A stretch of 64,000 nucleotides of DNA, taken from assembly GCA_038093975.1 (NCBI GenBank), contig JBBPTG010000041.1, positions 1 through 64,000 on the forward strand. Reading direction: 5' to 3'. The translations under genes and the position numbers were made by a program. Shown piece by piece: positions 36,061-47,617 of this stretch (the first letter of the stretch is position 1; each line of letters begins with the position of its first letter). The notes beneath the pieces were generated by a model that was given only the letters and a program-made list of their open reading frames with translations, did not search any database and was not told the origin of the DNA. Source of the DNA: Chalciporus piperatus. Taxonomy: Eukaryota; Basidiomycota; Agaricomycetes; Boletales; Boletaceae.

Positions 36061-36443
36061 TACACGTTAGAGGAGAGCAAAAGTCTGCGGATGTACAGTT
36101 GATTGCATCATGTGCATATAGTAGTTGCTATAACGCGAGCACGTCGGTCGTCGTGACACTGGCAAGTTCAGTAGTAACTGCGGTGTTGGAAGAGTACGAT
36201 GCGCATTCAGGACAGCGATTTTAGAGTTCCAAACGGTAAAATTTGCTAAGATACGAGCATTTCGCCATCCAAGATCATGATGCGATGATTCCGGTCACCG
36301 TAAAATACAATGTAGTCCAAAGGTTACGGACGTACTCTTCAATACGCTCGCAGCAGAAATTTGATGAGAGTTTAGAATATAATCTGTATGTTGTCACGAG
36401 TGACGCGAAAATGGTATGCTGGACGAAACATAAAGGCGAGGCT

Positions 36444-38266
36444 TCAGGGAGTGTCGGACGATTGTACAACAGCAGAGAGCTCTAGGATATCCAGAGCTGG
36501 AGGGCGTGAGGGTGGGTGGTTGGCAATGCCAGCATTGCTGGACGAGGGTGGATTGTTTAGAGGTAGAGCCTGATCAACAGGGATGTTGTCTCGTTCTCGT
36601 GCCGGGGACGCTCGAGGCCGCCGACGGGACAAGAACCCACAACATCCGATTTCGTTGACTTCTGGTTCCGCAATCGAGTCATTCCCACTCTCTTCGCTGC
36701 TCTCTCCGGAAGCGGACCCCTCGACGACCACGAGAGGAGGGGTGGGTGCTGAGTCAGAAGGGGTGGAAGGGTCGTTGCTGATGGTGGACCTTGAAGCAAC
36801 CTGTGTACCCTATCCGAAACAGACTTATTCAGTACGTGTGATGAAAACGGGGGTGATTGGCTTACTGGTTCCGCTCGTCCCATGTATATTGGGTGCGAGC
36901 GATCGAGTACAAATCGGGGCAACATGTTCCACAACCTCCAGGAGAGCATTCGGCGCTGTACCCGGGGCGGGGGATCGGATGGATTCATTCTTGAATGGTC
37001 TTGAAGGGGACGGGGGCGACGTGATGCAGGCGCCTACAAAATGCCAGAATTAGGCATCTATTTCTGGCAATAGAGCAATGAAACTGACATCGAGGAAACC
37101 AAAGTCAGATTCACGAACGATATTTGAGGGAATGTCGGGTGAAACCACTGCTGATTGCTACGCATACGGTGTGTCAGAAATGCAGAAACAGACACAGAGG
37201 GCTAGAACGCACGTCAAGGAGGGGATCGGGGGTCTGCAGCATCAACGTCAGTTTATGAAAATAACCATTGAATGAACAGTGGAACCTTTCGATTGTTATT
37301 GTCCCACCACGGGACACGCCAAGCTGAGATTTTCCCCCCGTAGCCAGTGCATGCAACAAATTCCCCAGAACGAGAAAACGCAACTGCCCTCACGCCTGAA
37401 CCATGGTTGAGTGGCTCTCCGACAGGCAAGCGCGATCCCACGTTCCAAAGAATGACTGTGTTGTCAAACGATCCGCTGGCAAGCCATTTTCCATCAGGAG
37501 AGAGGGACAGGCACTTCACTACGCCGCGATGGGAGTGTTTTAGTTCATCGATGACCTTGCCCGTGCTCGAATCCAATGAACGGATCTGATACCCCCAGGC
37601 AACGAAAAGTCGGTCCGATTGCTCAGATGACCAAACAACACCATATAGTAAACCGCGAGAATCAGCGACCTTGAGCGGTCCAAAGATTTTTTCGCCACTT
37701 GCCGCATCCAGAACGAGAATCGTCCAGTTGTATGCTATTGCGAGTTTATCGCCTTCGGGAGAGAAACAAGCTGAGTCGGAATACCGAAACCCTCTGCTGG
37801 AGTGTTGGTCGATGTAATTTCTGATTCGCATGGTCCCCGCCATCTCCCATATGACGATCCCTCCTTCGTGACAACTCGCGAGGAGCTCTTCGTTTTGAGA
37901 CAAAGCCATGCACCAAACAGGACCATAATCCTCGGTCGACCACGGGCCGTTAGTGAGTTCGTCCGTGTCCGTGTTCCATACCCTCAGACGTTTATCCTCC
38001 CTTGCACATGAGACAATTCGCCCGTCTTCTGTGGTGATGACCCCAGTCACCGAACCCCGGTGCACCATCGAGCTACCCTCTTGCGTGCCGGTGATCAAAT
38101 TCCATATCCGCAAGGTGCTATCTCCTGAGCCAGTCACGACCCGATCATTGGAAAGCCATGCTATACACCAAATTGTCCACTCTTTTTCAAGTTCTTCAGG
38201 AACTTGTATGGTGAACGTTGGGCTTAGGCTTTTCTCTGCAGGTTCAAGTGCGTCCGAGTCTGTCAT
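36444..38266 (-). CDS. WD40-repeat protein, copy 5 (WD-5)
   Basis: ATG at 38266. Intact propeller and tail exons, last exon ending QSSDTP at 36444. Variable residues: blade 1 EKEWTIWC, blade 2 SCAREDK, blade 3 SCHEGG, blade 4 NWTILVL, blade 6 HRGVVK and SFDN, blade 7 NHGSGVR and YGGK. The sequence downstream of exon 1 is almost identical to that of WD-4 over several hundred bases (33130-33240 and 37175-37280). This suggests recent duplication or gene conversion between these two, yet the variable codons differ. Confidence 0.84.
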
Positions 38267-38989
38267 AGTCGTAGGTCTGAGGAGCAATGAGTAAAAGCGG
38301 AGTAGATGAAGACACAGGACGAACTTTCAACCTGCAGGACCGATTGATCGATGAGCGTGGAAGACGAAAATTGCATTGTGTACTTGTTGTGGACACCAGT
38401 GGGTCCATCCCGCGTAAATATTTCAAACCCAATTGATTCAATGATTACTTAGCGCCGATTGGTTACCAGTCTACCTTGAGTCTATATACCTTGTCCAGCT
38501 CATGCATGTTCCCACACAAAATGCTGTCGTACATCTTTCCCGCCCGGGAGTTGTCACTGTCACCATGTAATATAATTGTAACGGACAAATCTATCGTTTC
38601 TTGCACGGCGAACGTTCTGAGCTCGTCATCGGCCCGTTCGAAAGGTATGCAATTTCTGTTCTATTCAGACGAGATTCGACACTGCTACGATAGAACTTGT
38701 AAGGTGATGCACTCGACCACAGAGGTTGACATATCAACGACGCATTTTTATCATCATAGTTGTGGTATTCAATATATTGGTGCGTACAGTATGATGGGAG
38801 AAATTAGATCTATTGAGCGTGATGAAAATGCTCACTCCAGATCGCGCAGCGATGCACACCCAGTTGGATCCCTACTTCTTCGCCTGAGGTATCAATTTCT
38901 TGTATCTTTCCTCGATCTGCACGTGCGGAAGGACGGGTTGATGCGTCTGTCTCAAGTTCCGTCTGATAAAAGAACCGACAGCGAGAGAA

Positions 38990-40020
38990 TGAAACCAAAA
39001 TCCACTCTATACTCCATGCTGAACTCGCCCTTGCCTTGTGTCACACCGCGCAACTGGCTCGAATACCCAAATATATCGTTCGGTGGTCCCTCCGCCTTAC
39101 ACGAAAAACGCCTCGTCCCGGACTGTGCTATCCAGAATCCACGGTCCCCCGGCGTGCGTTCAAATCGCCAATGACTGCTGCCTGAAATTCGCCTGGGGCG
39201 ACAACCCTCGACGGCCATGATTGGCTCCAGGATGATAGGCTTCGTCTTGGCATAGATCCTGATTGTGGTGATACGGAATGAAAGCTTGGAAGAATAGACG
39301 ATGTGGTAGGAACCGTCTTGAAGGACCATTCGTGCACCGACGATCGAGTTACCTGAGAGTGTTCCCTTCTCGAGGGCTTCGAACCAAGCCTAATACAAGG
39401 CAAACACGAATCAGGCGAGTCGGGATTTCCTCCAGTCACACTCCATACGAGATCTACGCACATTTTCACATGGAGGGATGAAGTTCTGAGCATAACGGTA
39501 TTGATGACTCACTTGTCGTTGCCGCCTTCCGGATCGAAGGTCATGGGCTTGATGTACCCAATGACGCGTGCAAACTGACCAACACTGCCAGGTTGTTCCC
39601 GGTGCGTGTGACGGAACTCGGCATGTTCTGTGATCGTCTCGGTATGCAACGCGAGGTCTACCGTGACCGCTTGAAACTGGAATCTCGTCAGATTCGGCGA
39701 CGTTGATTCTAGAGCGACTTGCGAGTCTACTGGGTTGCAAGTGAAACGACCAAAATGAGTCGCCCTTTCTCGCCCTCGTTGTAGATAGTCTTCAAGTTCC
39801 AACGAACCAGATCCACTGCACCCTTGAGCTCAACCCCGACACCGATAGGAACCTGAACGGTAGCGGCGGCGATTTTGAGTTTAGACTGAATCTGACCAAT
39901 GGTTGGCACCCGGCCTAGACACATGTAAGAATTGAACATTTGAGGGGTTGGAGGGGGTCGGAAACCTGGTATGCGAGGACGAACACGAGCGAGACCAAGA
40001 GCAATGACGAAGAGCAATAA
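38990..40020 (-). pseudogene. MEF1: Mitochondrial elongation factor G (MEF1) fragment 2
   Basis: Minus-strand segments in family order: [20 protein letters not shown] with [20 protein letters not shown] (end of the G domain), a domain IV start (FARVIGYIKPMTFDP), MVLQDGSYHIVYSSKLSFRI, and FGYSSQLRGVTQGKGEFSME near the C-terminus. Frames change repeatedly and the N-terminal GTP-binding motifs are missing. The 3' flank is the same as that of fragment 1. Confidence 0.85.
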
Positions 40021-40199
40021 CTAGCGTGAATTCGCCTCACATACGTATGATCATGTGGATTGGTCAAAATGACGAGGGACTGAAGCATTGAAATGACACA
40101 GTACAGGAAATGTGGACATTAACATCACAAGAAGGCCGGATTCGTCAAAGATAATGTACAGGGTTGGCGGGCAGAAGCGGTGCAGCTCTGGATTGCACG

Positions 40200-41045
40200 T
40201 CGTCAGTTCAAAGTGAAACAGAGCAAAGAAAAATGGGACCAACAAGCAATAACTCATTAAGCTCAGAATGTGAGTTATAGAAGTCATAGTACCACTTCGG
40301 CTCTTGCTTCAATTGATCACTGAGCCATTGGACCTGTTCGGGAACCCGGTGATCCAAAGTGAGAATGAACCATTCCCCACGAGGGCCGAAAAATTCACGA
40401 GGGATGCCAGCAGGCGCGAGCGCATAGTGAATGCGCGCGATAACACGGCGAGTTTTGAACCAGAACATGGCGAGGCACAATGCGGAGTCGGTACCTTCCG
40501 GACCAGCGGGTGGTCTTGCATTACCAGAAGTGGTACAGCGTTCGTAAGCCAGTTCTCTGAGGGACTGTGGATACCCAATGACCAAACAACTGTTTGCGGT
40601 CCTCGAGTGGCTTCGGGTGGGGAGGACGCTGGTGTCTTCTTGGGCGAGGCGAAGGATTAGAGGATGGTGCAACAGAGTGGTTGGATGTGGGATTCGGAAA
40701 CCTGTGGACGTGGTATACGTACACGACCAAGAACACGAGCGAGGGCGAGGCCAACTAGTACTAGCTCAGAGCACCTGCATGTGAGATCGTTGCTGGAAGA
40801 CATTGTTGAAGTGGCCAATACATCGTCACAGCCACCGCCCTATTCCGCTGCTCGTATCCGGGCCGGATCGTTGCAGCTTCGTTGGAAACATCATCCAGGC
40901 TCACAGTGTGACTCACAGGCTGAGGATGGAAGTAAATGGGGTCGCTAATCCGGGACCTGATCAAAGGCTCAAGCTCTCGGACGCTGATGGGAAATCGAGC
41001 TAAAATTACCCATACCCGGGCCGAAACCCCACACGTGTCTGCGCA
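40200..41045 (-). pseudogene. Unidentified gene family UF1, copy C
   Basis: An open minus-strand stretch (40672-40208) includes REFFGPRGEWFILTLDHRVP and EQVQWLSDQLKQEPKWYYDF. Upstream pieces (MSSSNDLTCRCSELVLVG, then RFPNPTSNHSV) lie in other frames and may be separate exons. Homologous to copy B at 15.4-16.3 kb. Function not recognised. It could be a real multi-exon gene. Confidence 0.42.
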
Positions 41046-41090
41046 GTCCATATCCTTCCGCTTTCTTTCTTGGTCCTATTCGTCCCACCA

Positions 41091-43310
41091 ATGATTGTGG
41101 CGCTGCTTGTATTAGCAGCAACCCTTCTTGCAATCGAGGGCGCAAGACGGTTCATTAACACTGGCAGACGGTCCTCCCGCCCCAATGGCACGCCACCACT
41201 TCCCCCCGGTCCTAGGCCCATTCCGTTTCTCGGAAATGTGTTGGGCGTAAATACGGCTGCGCCATATGTCACGTATGCAGAATGGGCAAAGATATATGGT
41301 ACGTCGGTCCCATATTCACGATCTTCTCGATCATGTTCAAGTCGATCGTTGTGAAAAACAGGGGACATCATCTACACGCGCGTTCTGAACCAGGAGATCA
41401 TCGTGTTGAACTCGGAAGAAGTTGCGGTCGAGTTGTTGGAGAAGCGATCGAGGAAATACTCGGATCGGCCAGTTCTGTCCACTGCTGACTTGTATGTGTC
41501 ACGCCCCTTGTTCTGCGACGCCATTGACGCCGTCCAGGTTCGGTTGGGAATGGGCTTCCTCGCTTGCGAGATATGGACAGAGATTCAGGTTACATCGAAG
41601 ATTATACCACCGAGTTTTTCACGCCGAAGCTGCTCTTGCTTATCGCCAAAATCAGCTCCAAAAAGCATTTGAGATGATGACGCATCTTCTGTATGACCCA
41701 GAGCACTATGCCGACCACTTTAACACGTGTGTTTTTGATGCTCTTGACTGGCACGACACACTCGGCATACGTGACTAACCGACGTGCTTTTTAGTTTTGC
41801 GGGATCCGTGGTCATGTCTATCACGTACGGGTACGACATGAAAACATGCGATGGGTTTGTGGACTCTATCAAACGTGGTGCAGACATCTTTCTCCGATTT
41901 GCCACTCCTGAATCAGCTGCACTGTGCGCTGCGTTTCCGTTCAGTGAGTTCATGCACTTGATGGATTTATTCGTGAGGTTGGTTAACACTAGTTGGATAG
42001 TGAAACGTCTGCCGGCGTGGTTTCCGTTGATGGGTTTCAAAACCCAAGCCCCCGAATGCCGGAAACTAGTTTATGAAGGCCTTCACGCGCCATACGAGTG
42101 GGTCCTCCAGGAGCTCGTACGTCCGTACAGTGCTTATTTTAAGCTTGTGATTGATGGTTCGTTTCAGGAGGCAGGGACAGCAGCTCAGTCAATGGTTCGC
42201 GATGCGATTACCAGGTACCGTCTGAACGAGGATTCCGGGGACCCTACGCTCGTACGCGCAGTCAAAGAGTCCGCTGCGACGCTCTATTCAGGTGACGGCT
42301 ACAGTTGGCATAAATGGTTCATCCTAAATACTGACGACCCGATCAGCCTCCGTTGAGACGGTCAGTTTACTCTTCGGTTTCTCTACGTCCTGCAGTGACG
42401 TACCGACTACAGACGAACTCCACGCTTCTTGTTTTTGTCTACTTGATGATGCTTCATCCAGAGGTTCAGCAACGCGCGCAGGTTGAGATCGACCGTGTGG
42501 TCGGGGTGTTGCGATTACCTGACTTTGAAGACCGGGCTGCGTTGCCGTATGTGGATGCTATTCTGCGAGAAACAATGAGATGGCATCATGTTACTCCAAT
42601 TGGTATGTTTGATTGAGCTGAACAGTTTGGTTAACGCCATGCTGATTTGGTGTAGGTGTCCCCCATGCCACTACGGAGGACGATATTTATGAAGGGTATT
42701 ATATCCCAAAGGGTGAGTAGCATCGACATGCATGCTTGCTCCTGTGTTGATCGCATGCACAGGTGCGACGATAGTTGCCAATCTCTGGTGAGGGAACTGT
42801 GTTTCTGTCTGAATGAGTTTTCAAAGAATGACACCTGCATGAACAGGGCGATATCGCACAACGAGAAAAAGTATCACGACCCCGAAACGTTTATGCCAGA
42901 CCGATTTTTGTGTGGCGATGGTTCGCTGAACGACGACAAGATTCCCTGGGCATTTGGTTTCGGACGCCGTATCTGGTGAGTGCTATTGTGTGGACTGGTC
43001 TTGCCTTTCGATTGGCCGACATGGTGTTTATAGTCCTGGAAGACATGTCGCCGACGCGTCGTTGTGGTCTGCGATGGTATGTATTCTGTCGTTGTACAGG
43101 ATTGAAAAGACGGCTGGATCTGCAAATGTGAAGTGGGCTACGGGCCTGTCGTCGTGCGTGACCTATGATCCGCTTGAAAGGGAGGATGTGTTAACGCTGG
43201 CGTTTCACAGACATCCGCTACCGTTCCCATGCAAGTTCATCCCGAGAGATCGGGAGATGGATCCTCAAAAGCTGGCTTCTCTGATTTATGCTAGCCGTGT
43301 CGAGTTGTGA
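41091..43310 (+). CDS. Cytochrome P450, I-helix motif degraded
   Basis: An N-terminal anchor ([17 protein letters not shown]) and the hinge [15 protein letters not shown] are followed by many exons that join well: 41091-41298, 41362-41491, 41538-41726, 41795-41943, 42001-42116, 42168-42291 and further ones to 43310. The C-helix reads [15 protein letters not shown], the K-helix ILRETMRW, and the haem-binding loop [19 protein letters not shown] with its Cys ligand across an intron. A membrane-bound monooxygenase of the ER type common in basidiomycetes; substrate unknown. The I-helix oxygen-binding motif, normally AG[AG]D[TS]T, is not found. Around 42395-42425 the reading is [13 protein letters not shown], or the frame is shifted. 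The gene may therefore be inactive. Confidence 0.85.
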
Positions 43311-43581
43311 TTTGTATCCATGTAAGTACTGAACCGGATTCGATACCTGTCTTACTTTGTAACCCACTGCATGTAATATATTGATAAATGCTAGTCGAGA
43401 TCACATTTGTGCATGACGCTATTTGGGTGCGACACCCCAACTGCGCTTGGGTGAGCATCAGCCCAAGGGCAGCGAGGAGTATTTCAGAGCCCGATAGGTT
43501 TGATTTATATCTCCAACTGGTCACATTTAAATTCCGCTCAGCATTGCGCCCCTCTTCTCCAACCAGCGACACGCTTCACAG

Positions 43582-45701
43582 ATGACCGACGACGTTCAGC
43601 CTGACGCTCCCCCCTCGAGCCAACGTTCTCCAGAGTTGACAGACACCGACACCGAAATGCGAAACATTACTTCTGACGACTCCGGTGAGCTCACTCATGG
43701 TTCAGTTCATTTTAGTCACCGAACGTGATGATGCAGCGTCTGCCAATTGGACGTGGGAGGGCCGCAATTATTGGGAGGAAGCTCTTCCCATATGGCAACG
43801 GTTCGCAGACAAGTGGCGCAATGTCGATGAAGAGGCCCTCCGTCCACAATCCCGAGTTCTCGATCTTGTTCCTGACAGGCCGCCCGGCGTCGATACCCCT
43901 AGTCTATACGTTCGCGAGTGTTATGAGGAGGGTGTGCAACTGGTCCTGGAGCGGGCCCGAGCCACTCCTAGCTTCGGAGTGATTTTCACGGGTCAACCTG
44001 GAATAGGTACGACATTCCAACCCTATTTCTGCTCATCCCGTCTAAGCCCTGTTTTCAGGGAAGACTGTCTTCCTATGGTACCTCCTCGTCTATCTCCTGC
44101 AAGCGAAGGAAGTCGTCCTATTGCATGCAGATGGCACGGAGTCCCTGCTCTTCTACCATGACACTGTCTACTCTGCCTCAAGAGAAAAAAGTGCTAGTAT
44201 CCTTCCCATCCCCAACCCGTCTTCCGGTTCGAGTTCACGTCCAGTCATTTTCTCACTCTTCGACATCCGTCAGGATGAAAAACACCCACACGCTGCGACT
44301 ATGCCTCAGTGCTTCGTGGTCCAGGTTCCATCCCCAAGCCAGAACCTGTACAAGGAATGGGACAAGCAGCGACTCCCCGAGTTTACTGGGTTCCCGCTAT
44401 GGACCTATGAGGAGCTCGCAGACTAGTAAGGTGTTATGTGATGGGAGGATTCTTCGTACCTGATGTATTCGCAATGCAGCACATCACACGATGACGTCCT
44501 TCCCAACGTCAAGCAGTACTTGAAAGCTGCAATCGCGGACTGGTCAGTCACTCCAAAGTCGAAAGCATCGGTCTTCCCCGGTGTCTTTGACTTTCTCAAG
44601 GCAACCCACGGGGAGGACGCACCCGAATCAGCCAAAGTGGCGTTCGCCATCCTCTTGGATGCTCTCTTTACACGCTTCGGACCTATCCCCCGGGATATAT
44701 TCCTTGCAATGGTCAATTTCCGTGGGCAAGAGCGGCGTCACGAAGAAGTACTCGACATTGGATTCGATGAGCTGAGTAAGGTTGTGAAGGGGCTATGTGC
44801 CAGGAAGACCTTCCCAGCCTCGGACAGCGCCCACCGCATCATCGCTCTCGATTGCCGCTGGGACCAGGGCATGACGACGTGGCAAGTCTGGTTCAAGTCT
44901 CGCTATATCAAGATGCAGCTACTGGATCGACTCCACGACGAGAAACAGACTAAAGCGCGCGAGTTGATTTCACTCTTCTCCTCGGCACCCGAGTCCAGAG
45001 GCCTTGCAGGACAGATCTTCGAGCCATATGTTCACAGTCTCATTGAAGAGGCAACCGCTGGTGCCAATCTCGACCACTGGCCCCTAAAGGTAATGAACAA
45101 GCCACGTGGCAATCCCACCTCCCCAATTTTTTTCCTCTCCGACTCTGCTGAAATTGTTCCTGGATTTCCAAACATCCGGCGAACAGAGATCATCTTTGAC
45201 TCTGCGAACCTTCCTGACACACTCTCGAACAACGGGTACTACGTTCCTAACGTGTCCAATCTACCTTTCTTTGACTCGTTCGTCGTCAACATCGACTCCT
45301 CTCTCGGGTCTGCAGATCTGTGGATCCTTCAAATGACCACGACTGCTGACCATGGAGGTTCATCAAAGGGTTATGTCGTGATCCACAACATCATGGAGAA
45401 AATTAAGAAGCTGCTCCCGGGAGTAAGTTCCCCTTCCTCCCCACCAGCGAAGAAGGTGAAGCCGTCGGTGAACGTACACTACGTCTTGGTCCATCCCGAT
45501 AGCGAAGGGCGCACGACGTGGAAGCTTCCTAAAGGTTGGGATGAGCATGTCACACAGAATAACCATCAAGGAAATGGTTACGTCCTGGACGTTCCTCTGG
45601 TACGTGATTTTTTGCTTTTCTCTGGTTAGTGCCGAATGGTGCTTCATCAGACCCCTGACCTTTCCAAGCTTCTTTCGGCTGACGAAAGCCCATTCAAGTA
45701 A
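43582..45701 (+). CDS. P-loop NTPase with REase-like C-terminus, RHS/Crinkler-like, copy 1 (intact)
   Basis: Five exons join in frame (43582-43684, 43716-44006, 44059-44425, 44480-45599, 45651-45701) and give 643 aa. The first intron is only 31 nt. The N-terminus is acidic. A Walker A motif, GQPGIGKT, is assembled across the second intron and is followed by a hydrophobic strand (LLVYLLQAKEVVLL). The C-terminal half has a conserved block FFDSFVVNID with ADLWILQMT. I read this as a possible restriction-endonuclease-like fold, as proposed for RHS and CRN proteins. The last exon is TPDLSKLLSADESPFK. Two paralogs follow at 47.6 and 50 kb. Role unknown. Confidence 0.72.
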
Positions 45702-46230
45702 CGAAAGTTGAAGCTGTTCCGTCAGGCATGGGTTTGATGGTTCGTGTGTAGTATATTTTGCCCTGGATTGTGAGCATCGCTGGTGTGACCGTATCGATAG
45801 TGCATGTACTACTATGTCATTACAACGTTTCCTCCTTGTGTTTCGGTCTGCGATAAAATCTGCCTCTACCTTGGCGATACGCGAGGGCCAGACAGAGCAG
45901 TCGTAAAGGATTGAGTCATCCCTCAGTGGCTTTGACCAGCAGATGGAAGATAGTCTATTCATCCCTCGAGCAATGTCCCAGGAACTCGAGGTCGGGGGAG
46001 TGGTCATCGTGAAACTCGGAGTGCGCGATATCGGACGATGAAAATGGAGAGTACATGTATAACCCCAGGTTCCGGTATGGATTACACTCCTGACACCTGG
46101 TGATATCCCTGTGCTCCAAACCTATCTAATTCGCCAACCTACAGTGTCATGGAGGCGCGAACGTCCGGCTTTCCATACAAGCCCGGCTATGAGGCAAGCC
46201 GTCGATAGACTCATAGACGGGCTGGTCACC
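45702..46230. other. Intergenic, shared 3' flank of the RHS-like genes
   Basis: Parts of the first 250 bases are similar to the region 49700-49970 next to copies 2 and 3, so the flanks were duplicated with the genes. No gene seen. Confidence 0.45.
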
Positions 46231-47290
46231 AGACCAGCTCGAAGCATGAATCCAAAGTTATAACGGATTGGTTACCAGCCTACCTTGAGTCTACCTCAGC
46301 AACATTCGAGTTTTCAAGGAAATGAAAATTCCCCATTGCATTCCATGTCCAGCTCATGTTCCCACATAGAATGCTGTCGTAAATCTTTCCGCATTACCAC
46401 CCCCAGGCCGTTGGAGACTCTAGTTCAACTTCAGATCGCAATAAAACATCGAGCAGCCTCATATACGCATACATGCTTGCATGACACGACCTCTGATAGG
46501 GCTTGATCAACAACTGGAGCTGCGGCCCATTCGTCGGGTCGTTCTTCGACACAGGCCTTTGCACGGTTGTCATGTTTTTGCCGATCTCACTCGCGGGGAC
46601 GGCGAGTCGGAATTCGAAGGCGCGGATGAGGGTGAACAGGAGGGCTTTCATTCTGGAGGGAGAGTGTTACACTTCACGATGAAAAGAGACTGACTGCACG
46701 GAGGGGACGCTCGCTCGACGCTCGACGAAACTCGAGCGTGTTCGAGAAATCGGGGAGGTTGTATCATCGCCCGGGCCGTTCGGAAGAGTAATTTCCACTA
46801 TGCAACCGTGACGATTCGCGACATCAATTCGACCGTGGTTTCGAATCAGTCAATGAAATGAATGCACCGACGGTGATCGGATCATCGACGTCCTCAACTT
46901 TGACTACGTTCCGGAGTAATATGCTACTCTTCTGGTCTTCGTCTTCTTCGAACACGACTCCTGGTGAATCGATGGTCTTGAAACCACGCTCCAGTTGTAC
47001 GGTTTGTAGTTCCTTGGTATGTCCAGGCTTAGCCGCGACAGCGCAGGCCGTGTCTAGGTCAAAGCAAAGCTATCGTAGATTCCATGCACATATGAGAGTG
47101 AGAACGAACCTTTCATCGTTTCAAAGGGTTGATCAAACTACTCTTGCCGATGTCGAGGAAACCGACTACACCGACGGTGACGGTTTGCGCGGCGCTCGGC
47201 TACGCTTTCAGTGGACGGCAAAGAGCAGGACCGGTCGCAGATGACAGATTGGATCGTTGATTGGCAGACGCTGATCGGAGTGGAAGCGTC
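46231..47290 (-). pseudogene. Grn1/GNL3-type GTPase, copy 5 (3' half)
   Basis: Similarity begins in the usual downstream flank (ctcgaagcatgaatccaaagt) and runs to the P-loop region, where the frame is disturbed (TVTVGVVGF, then PRHRQE). It stops near 47290 inside the QQWLRYL-to-P-loop interval. No WD40 gene is attached on its downstream side, where RHS-like copy 1 stands instead. Confidence 0.75.
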
Positions 47291-47617
47291 GGTGTCGTCA
47301 CGACAGGACGCGTGGCAGGAGCAGAAGACCAGGACGTCGGTCTTCTGCTCATCGAGAGGAGATGTACGTGGCAGTGTCACGGTTGAAAGGGGCCGCTGCT
47401 CGAGACTTCCCAAAATCCTGGGCATGCACACTGAAAGTTCTGACGACGATCCGTGTTATAACTAGCTGGTAAGAAGACCCATTACTAATTCAGAAGGGCC
47501 CTTTGCCGTGTTTTCGACGAACGACGAGTGGCAGCACACAGGGGAGACACAGGGGCTCTGAGCCACACAGACCGATGGTTATTTCATTCGTCCCCCCTTC
47601 TCCCTCCCTCTTCAGAC

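Noticed and set aside
45363..46007. Minus-strand ORF of 214 codons overlapping the end of RHS-like copy 1
   Set aside because: The first part is antisense to the RHS-like coding exon and the rest has no recognisable content.
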